In this document: one piece after another, positions 20,177-25,201 of the stretch | How the letters are laid out: each line of letters starts with the position of its first letter | Position numbering within the stretch: position 1 is the first letter of the stretch | Virus record (IMG/VR): IMGVR_UViG_3300025168_000611 | Span: 1 to 25,201 of that record | Source: a virus | Direction: 5' to 3' (one strand) | Length of the DNA: 25,201 nt | The notes under the pieces: generated by a model | Told to the model about the DNA's origin: nothing | Database searches by the model: none | Seen by the model: only the letters and a program-made list of their open reading frames with translations | Program-made: the position numbers and the translations under genes

Positions 20177-21234
20177 TACGTATCTCCTAATCTCCAAAAC
20201 AATGCATAAGTATGCTGATAATCTCCATGTCCATAACAATAAGTTGAAGTTTCAATACCACCAGCCGCAAACATAACTTTTTGATTTGATGTATCTGTTA
20301 TATCTAATAAAGTCGTTGCAGTAGCAGAACGACCAACAGATGCTTCTGTTAAAGACTGACCAGCTCTTGCACAATTATTATATGTGCTATTGTTTTTAGT
20401 TAATTTAATATTTGCAAATACATCTTTATCTGCTCCACTATTATCTGCAAAAGAACAAGTAAATTTTATAAGATAAAAACCCGTAGAGGTAAAAGTAAAT
20501 ATACCAGAGCTTTGAGTAACTGGAGCTGTTCCTACTAATGGTGTACCTTGTCCATTAGTTGGAGCTGAACTTGACCAGTTAGCTATTATATCTCCCCAAT
20601 TTGGAGCTCCAGCTCCTTGAAAAGCAGTTGTCATATTCCAAACTTGAACACCATCTATACCAGCACTTTTTATTAAAGAGTAATCTATTCTTTTTAGAAC
20701 ACCACCATCTGAAACCATAAACTCATCTGTATCTGCTGGTTCACTTGCAAGAGCAGTTTGTGCCGAGATAACATCATTATTTAATTTTGCTCCAGTAACT
20801 TGTGTTGCTCCTATGTGTGCTGTATCTATTGAAGCATCAACATAAGAATCACTATCTACAGAGTTTGCCGATAAGTGTACTGCATCTATACTTCCATCAA
20901 CATAAGAATCTGAATCAACAGAATTTGCTCCCATATTTGCTGAAGTAATAGTTTGGTCGCCTAATGTATTTATTAAACCAACACCATAGTGCATAATAAA
21001 ATTGCAAGTATTAGCCGATGTAGGAGAAAAATCAAAAATAATTGTTGCTCCAGCTACACTAAAATTATTTTGCTGAACAACACCATCAATACTAATTAAA
21101 ATATTGTTTGCTCCACTAGGAGTAAAAGCAACACTAGATTTTGTTAAGTTATAAGTTGTGCTTCCATCAAAAGTAATGTTATCGAGTTTCTCGACATTGC
21201 TTATTGCATCAACACCTCTTCCAACATATGTCAT
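20176..21234 (-). CDS. Tail fibre protein with internal repeats
   Basis: A 352-residue protein. N-terminal MTYVGRGVDAISNVEKLDN with a beta-rich adaptor region, then tandem repeats of the type ANSVDSDSYVDGSIDAVHLS (about residues 122-167), the shared module ISAQTALASEPADTDEFMVS, and a C-terminal jelly-roll-like domain (GIFTFTSTGFYLIKFTCSF, a C1q/TNF-like pattern). It shares the start MTYVG with the gene at 21234, whose stop it overlaps by one base. It is likely a side-fibre trimer. Confidence 0.8.
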   Translation of the reverse strand: MTYVGRGVDAISNVEKLDNITFDGSTTYNLTKSSVAFTPSGANNILISIDGVVQQNNFSVAGATIIFDFSPTSANTCNFIMHYGVGLINTLGDQTITSANMGANSVDSDSYVDGSIDAVHLSANSVDSDSYVDASIDTAHIGATQVTGAKLNNDVISAQTALASEPADTDEFMVSDGGVLKRIDYSLIKSAGIDGVQVWNMTTAFQGAGAPNWGDIIANWSSSAPTNGQGTPLVGTAPVTQSSGIFTFTSTGFYLIKFTCSFADNSGADKDVFANIKLTKNNSTYNNCARAGQSLTEASVGRSATATTLLDITDTSNQKVMFAAGGIETSTYCYGHGDYQHTYALFWRLGDT

Positions 21235-22376
21235 TATGCGTTCTCCAATGTTTCTACTTTAGTTTCTAAAGTTTCTATTTTTGTTATTGCTTCTTGTAAT
21301 GCTTTAAGCATTTTGAAATACAAATCTTTATTATAAATTTGTCTGTATTTTTCATTTTCAGTCCAAGTAGAATCAGAAGGATATATTCCGTCTGTCTTTC
21401 CTTGTATCCAATCATCTTCTTCAACACTTGTTGCAATAACTGTTCCGTTTGCTTCTTTAACTGTATTTTCTTGTTCTTCTTCAAATCCATATAAACCATC
21501 AGTAGTATTAACTAATGTATTATCAATGGCTTCTGTTTCTTGTGCAATTAAACCAATATGTGTTTTATAAGAATCCTCATCTGTTTTATATTTGAAATTT
21601 CTAACTTTTAATTCTTTAATTGTTTCCCAAGTACTAGGTGTATCAACAATATTTTTCTTTAATCTTTCATCTGATAAATCACTATCATTAGATTGGTAAT
21701 TAACAATACCACCATCACCTCTCCAATAACCTTTATTTGTTTTTGCTCCACCAACATCTGAATAAATTAATAATGCTCCATTACCACCAGTTGCATTTGT
21801 TCTATGAATTGAAATACCATCTGGATCTTGCCATACTGCTCCATTATAACCACCAGAAGAAGTTGCTCCTACAAATAATGTACCAGAACTATCAATTCGC
21901 ATATTTTCAGTATTATTAGTTCCTAATATTAATGGGGAAGCTGTACGAGTATATAATTTAACATCAGAAGCACTTGCAATAAGACTACTCCAATATGTTC
22001 CAGCACCATCTACTGTTTGTCTAAATTCAGTTGTGCTACCACTTGCTTCTTGCCATAAAACATCACCATCATATCTTAATCGTGCTTCTCCAACTAAAGC
22101 ATTTGCTCCAGTCACAGTTGCTATGTTGTTATTTTCTGAACCAGATAAACTAACACCAGCACTTACAGATTCAAAAGCTGGAGGCGAACCAGCACCTGTG
22201 CTAGTTAAAACTTGTCCATCACTTCCTGTTGCAATAGCAACTGGATTACCAGACGCATCATAACTGATTACATTACCATCAGTACCACCAGCTAATTTAG
22301 CTAATGATATTGCATCATCTTCTATATCAGTTTGGTTAACTGGTTTGTTTGCTGGTCTTGATCCTACATAAGTCAT
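21234..22376 (-). CDS. Tail fibre with C-terminal S74 intramolecular chaperone
   Basis: A 380-residue protein. It has an N-terminal adaptor (MTYVGSRPANKPVNQTDIED), a beta-rich shaft, and from about residue 233 the S74 peptidase signature SDERLKKNIV (dyad S235 and K240), followed by YKTHIGLIAQETEAI and a terminal coiled coil (ALQEAITKIETLETKVETLE). The S74 domain guides trimer folding and then cuts itself off in endosialidases and many fibres. It is 146 residues long here. Confidence 0.9.
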   Translation of the reverse strand: MTYVGSRPANKPVNQTDIEDDAISLAKLAGGTDGNVISYDASGNPVAIATGSDGQVLTSTGAGSPPAFESVSAGVSLSGSENNNIATVTGANALVGEARLRYDGDVLWQEASGSTTEFRQTVDGAGTYWSSLIASASDVKLYTRTASPLILGTNNTENMRIDSSGTLFVGATSSGGYNGAVWQDPDGISIHRTNATGGNGALLIYSDVGGAKTNKGYWRGDGGIVNYQSNDSDLSDERLKKNIVDTPSTWETIKELKVRNFKYKTDEDSYKTHIGLIAQETEAIDNTLVNTTDGLYGFEEEQENTVKEANGTVIATSVEEDDWIQGKTDGIYPSDSTWTENEKYRQIYNKDLYFKMLKALQEAITKIETLETKVETLENA

Positions 22377-22385
22377 CTATTTATC

Positions 22386-22751
22386 CTAAGTTATTTCCAT
22401 TACTGATAGTACACCAGAAACTTTATCTGCTACTGAACAATCAATTTTAATTTCATCTGTTGTTTCCATATTAATTTTGCTACCAGCAATAATTTCCAAA
22501 CTTGAACCAGCTGGAATTGTTACATCTTTAGCAATAAACGCAGTACCATTAGCGACATTGTTTGCACCACCACGATTTGCTGTATCACTAACTAACTCTA
22601 CTTCAACTGTAACAGAAGCAGAATGAATATTAGTAAGACGCAAACCTAGAACAACAGTAGTGGTACTACCAGCTACAGTATAAACTTTATATGGTGTTCC
22701 AGCACTAGCTGGTTCAGCCGCAAACGAAACAGTTTTAAAAGTATTTGCCAT
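22386..22751 (-). CDS. Small virion protein, possible fibre or capsid decoration protein
   Basis: A 121-residue protein, nearly all beta-strand: MANTFKTVSFAAEPASAGTP, TTTVVLGLRLTNIHSASVTV and FIAKDVTIPAGSSLEIIAGS. An immunoglobulin-like or jelly-roll fold is likely. GGAG stands close upstream. It lies between two fibre genes. I cannot tell whether it decorates the head or connects fibres. Confidence 0.7.
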   Translation of the reverse strand: MANTFKTVSFAAEPASAGTPYKVYTVAGSTTTVVLGLRLTNIHSASVTVEVELVSDTANRGGANNVANGTAFIAKDVTIPAGSSLEIIAGSKINMETTDEIKIDCSVADKVSGVLSVMEIT

Positions 22752-22769
22752 GTTTTCTCCTTTCTATTT

Positions 22770-24302
22770 TTAACCTAAAGCTATAGCTAAAGCTGTGCTA
22801 TCGGCATATGTTACATCTGGTGCAGTTACAGCAACCCACGCAGATCCGTTGTAGTATTTTAAAGCATTTGAAGTTGAGTTATAAGCAAGATCACCCTCAT
22901 CTAATGAGGAAGCTGGATCACTTGAAGCTACTCGATAACGAGAAGCAAAAGAAGTTACACCAGCAATATTGTCAGCTACTGTATTTAAATCAGCAACAAT
23001 AGCTGAAGTACCCAAAGTGTTAAGATCAGAAACTATATCAGATGTAGCAAGAGTATTGAGATCACTTACTATATCAGATGTAGCTAGAACATTAATGTCC
23101 GTAACAATATCAGAAGTGGCAAGAACATTTAAGTCAGTTACAATATCACTCGTTGCCAAAGTATTTAAATCAGAAACTATATCGCTTGTAGCAAGAACAT
23201 TAATATCTGTAACTATATCGCTTGTTGCTAAAGTATTTAAGTCGGAAACAATATCAGAGGTAGCTAAAGTATTAAGGTCACTTACAATATCTGATGTTGC
23301 CAAAAGATTTATGTCGGTAACTATGTCAGATGTTGCAAGAGTATTTAAGTCAGAAATTATATCAGAAGTTGCAAGGAGAGCCATGTCGGCTATACAATCA
23401 CTTGTTGCAAGGAGAGCCATATCGGCAACACAATCAGTTGTTCCTAGTAATCCCATGTCAGTTACAACTGTACTTGTTCCTAGTAATCCCATAGCAGTTA
23501 CATTAGCTGAAGTACCTAGATGTCCCATTGCAGACACATTTGCAGAAGTTGCTAATAAATCTAAATCAGTAACAATCGCAGAAGTACCTAGTATTGCTAA
23601 ATCTGCAACAGCATCAGAAGTACCTAGTCTACCAATCTCAGTAGCTTTTCCAGCAACAGCACCTATGTCCGTTGCATCTCCAGCTACAGCAGTTACATTA
23701 GAGGCAATATTTTCTACTGCTTGTATATCGCTACTTATTGCTGCAAGTGTAGATATATCACTAGCAATTCCAGCAACAGTATTAACATTAGTTGTTGTTT
23801 CAGCAAATTCCAAAGCATTACCAGCCGAATTAACAGATAGTATTTTATTTGCTACTAGATTAGGGAAAGTTAAATTATAAGTATTGGCAGTTGTAGAAAC
23901 TGCTCTTGGAGAAAATTTCAAATCTCTTTCTAATTGTTGTGCCATAGCCACAATTTTGTCTAATTCTGTATTAAGTGTTTCTATAGGAAAAGTACCAGAA
24001 CTTGGAAAATCTGTGGTTCTTGATATAGGTAGCTCTCTATATATTGTATATATGTGTCCGTTAGTAGAAGCTCCACCAAGAGTTATATTACCTCCCCCAG
24101 TTGCTCCAGCTCCAGTAACAGAATACTGTGTAGCATTTGCTGGACTAGAAGCTAGTGTTAAGGTAGTATCTGTACCACTAACAGTTTTAATAACTACTAA
24201 ATCTGCATCATTAAAAAATTCAAAAGGAACTGAAAATGCAGTCTGTGAACCAGATGCAGTATACTGTACTCTAGGCGAAGTATCCGAAATAGTTATACTC
24301 AT
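22770..24302 (-). CDS. Tail fibre with T7-gp17-like N-terminus and 12-residue repeats
   Basis: A 510-residue protein. The N-terminal ~130 residues match the virion-attachment domain of T7-type fibres (VQYTASGSQTAFSVPFEFFN, ITLGGASTNGHIYTIYRELP, ETLNTELDKIVAMAQQLERD). Residues 226-441 are eighteen repeats of twelve residues with consensus LATSDIVSDLNT. The C-terminus (EGDLAYNSTSNALKYYNGSA) is a small tip found in many fibres. It probably attaches to the tail and serves as a rod for the other fibre proteins. Confidence 0.88.
   Translation of the reverse strand: MSITISDTSPRVQYTASGSQTAFSVPFEFFNDADLVVIKTVSGTDTTLTLASSPANATQYSVTGAGATGGGNITLGGASTNGHIYTIYRELPISRTTDFPSSGTFPIETLNTELDKIVAMAQQLERDLKFSPRAVSTTANTYNLTFPNLVANKILSVNSAGNALEFAETTTNVNTVAGIASDISTLAAISSDIQAVENIASNVTAVAGDATDIGAVAGKATEIGRLGTSDAVADLAILGTSAIVTDLDLLATSANVSAMGHLGTSANVTAMGLLGTSTVVTDMGLLGTTDCVADMALLATSDCIADMALLATSDIISDLNTLATSDIVTDINLLATSDIVSDLNTLATSDIVSDLNTLATSDIVTDINVLATSDIVSDLNTLATSDIVTDLNVLATSDIVTDINVLATSDIVSDLNTLATSDIVSDLNTLGTSAIVADLNTVADNIAGVTSFASRYRVASSDPASSLDEGDLAYNSTSNALKYYNGSAWVAVTAPDVTYADSTALAIALG
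22980..23627 (-). repeat. Eighteen 36-base coding repeats in the fibre gene
   Basis: The stretch encodes 18 consecutive 12-residue units: early ones vary (LGTSDAVADLAI, LATSANVSAMGH), later ones are nearly identical (LATSDIVSDLNT, LATSDIVTDINV). Nucleotide copies differ mostly at third codon positions, so the repeat is kept at protein level. The same stretch leaves a long open frame on the opposite strand, which is a by-product. Confidence 0.9.
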
Positions 24303-25201
24303 TTATCTTCTTAATGCTCCTTTTTCAATATCATCAAATAAGCTATCCATATACCATACATTCTGAAAGGGTAATAGTCTACGCACATTCCTTGCTGTGT
24401 GATGGTTATATTTGCCAGTACCCCAAGTGTACATAATATCAGCAATGTTACTTAATTGAGAAGCAGTTGGGCCAAGAACATCTGGTATAGGATTGTTTAA
24501 TAAATCTCTATAAGTACCATAAGGTCTACCACCACCAAGTAATGGTCTTATTCCTATTTCATTATTTCCTAATCTTTCTATTGAATTATTAATATCTGAA
24601 AATATTCCACCTAATCCACTTCTATCAAAAGCATCTACTACTTTATTTTGAAAAGGTTTTTTACTGTAATCTCTATTATAAGCTTTTCCTCTATAAGCAT
24701 CTACCATAGCACCAGCAGCTAATAGCATTAATACACCACTCATAAAGTTAGCATCTTTTTCTTGTAATCCTCTCATCAACATTCTTTGTGTTGCAGCCAT
24801 ACCAAATTTTTTAAACTGTGTTAATACACCACCTATTTCTGTATTTGCCCATAAAGGTACATCTCCTTTTGCTGGGGTTACAATATCTATATTAGCTTGT
24901 TTACCTATGGCTGAATGAAAAGCATCTGCTGCTTTTTTTGCTTTAGGAGTTTGATCCCATGCTTCTGTATTAGCTACTCTTATTATTTTATAACTATCTC
25001 CATTTTGTTTCCAGCTTTTTTTACCATTTTTCCCAACACCATGTTTTTTATATTGTTTATATATTTCTTTAGCCGTAGCATCATCAATACCTAAATTATT
25101 TAATCGAGCAGAATTTACTTTTGTTAATTTTTTTCCTAACACAAGTAGTTCTATGTTTTCTAACATTCTTGTTCCATTATAAAATCCAGCTATTGTTTTA
25201 A
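24303..25201 (-). CDS. Large internal virion protein, C-terminal part
   Basis: The frame is open through the right edge, so the gene continues outside; the ATG at 25166 is internal. The visible 299 residues include FYNGTRMLENIELLVLGKKL, WANTEIGGVLTQFKKFGMAA, a hydrophobic segment FMSGVLMLLAAGAMVDAYRG, and GPTASQLSNIADIMYTWGTG. This resembles the C-terminal end of the T7 gp16-type ejected core protein of marine podoviruses, which forms the DNA channel through the cell envelope. Its position next to the gp17-like fibre gene agrees with the T7 order. Confidence 0.75.
   Translation of the reverse strand, partial: KTIAGFYNGTRMLENIELLVLGKKLTKVNSARLNNLGIDDATAKEIYKQYKKHGVGKNGKKSWKQNGDSYKIIRVANTEAWDQTPKAKKAADAFHSAIGKQANIDIVTPAKGDVPLWANTEIGGVLTQFKKFGMAATQRMLMRGLQEKDANFMSGVLMLLAAGAMVDAYRGKAYNRDYSKKPFQNKVVDAFDRSGLGGIFSDINNSIERLGNNEIGIRPLLGGGRPYGTYRDLLNNPIPDVLGPTASQLSNIADIMYTWGTGKYNHHTARNVRRLLPFQNVWYMDSLFDDIEKGALRR

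Noticed and set aside
20177-20239. Longer start for the fibre-associated gene
   Set aside because: It overlaps the fibre 3' end, and the TAATG junction at 20176 gives a natural start.
22980-23627. 36-base periodic repeats of CRISPR-like size
   Set aside because: The repeats are contiguous with no spacers and encode a regular 12-residue protein unit inside a fibre gene.
22969-23880. A 303-codon open frame on the plus strand opposite the fibre gene
   Set aside because: It mirrors the 36-base coding repeats; periodic sequence without stops on one strand often leaves the other open. It has no ribosome site and gives a repetitive, unnatural protein.

Overview
This is a 25.2 kb piece of an AT-rich, tailed double-stranded DNA phage genome, most likely a short-tailed marine podovirus. 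A T7-like portal, scaffold, T7-gp17-type fibre N-terminus and internal virion protein support this. Low GC, very short or overlapping genes and the style of the proteins suggest a pelagiphage-like virus of an AT-rich marine alphaproteobacterium. That host is an inference; no host gene, integrase, RNA polymerase or DNA polymerase is in the window.

Layout. Bases 1-7415 (minus strand) are the packaging and head block, read leftwards: small terminase, two tiny proteins, a Hjc-like resolvase with a second gene nested in its 3' part, large terminase, a putative permuted cysteine hydrolase, portal, a Bbp19-like protein, scaffold and the first codons of the major capsid protein. Bases 7416-7823 are a divergent control region. 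Bases 7824-15345 (plus strand) are the early block: an unknown first gene with a clear terminator, a secreted glucosaminidase, a train of very small genes, a DUF932-like protein, a 496-base non-coding stretch rich in possible RNA stems, an XRE regulator, a DUF3310-like protein, and a recombination set (YqaJ-type exonuclease, winged helix protein, putative annealing protein, SSB).

Bases 15346-15550 are a convergent junction with strong hairpins. Bases 15551-25201 (minus strand) hold the lysis and tail block: a three-helix holin preceded by a tiny membrane protein, a metallophosphoesterase, an XhlA-like protein, a lipoprotein and other small envelope proteins, a 23-residue Cys-rich microprotein, three or four fibre proteins (one with an S74 chaperone, one with eighteen 12-residue repeats) and the C-terminal part of a large internal virion protein.

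Most worth checking: the 496-base structured non-coding locus (11679-12174); a two-stem H-type pseudoknot just upstream of ssb (14870-14928) that recalls the autoregulatory leader of T4 gene 32; dual coding at the resolvase 3' end (5948-6175); the Cys-rich microprotein (18327-18398); and the H30/C102 hydrolase next to the terminase. All assignments come from reading the sequence; no database search was run.
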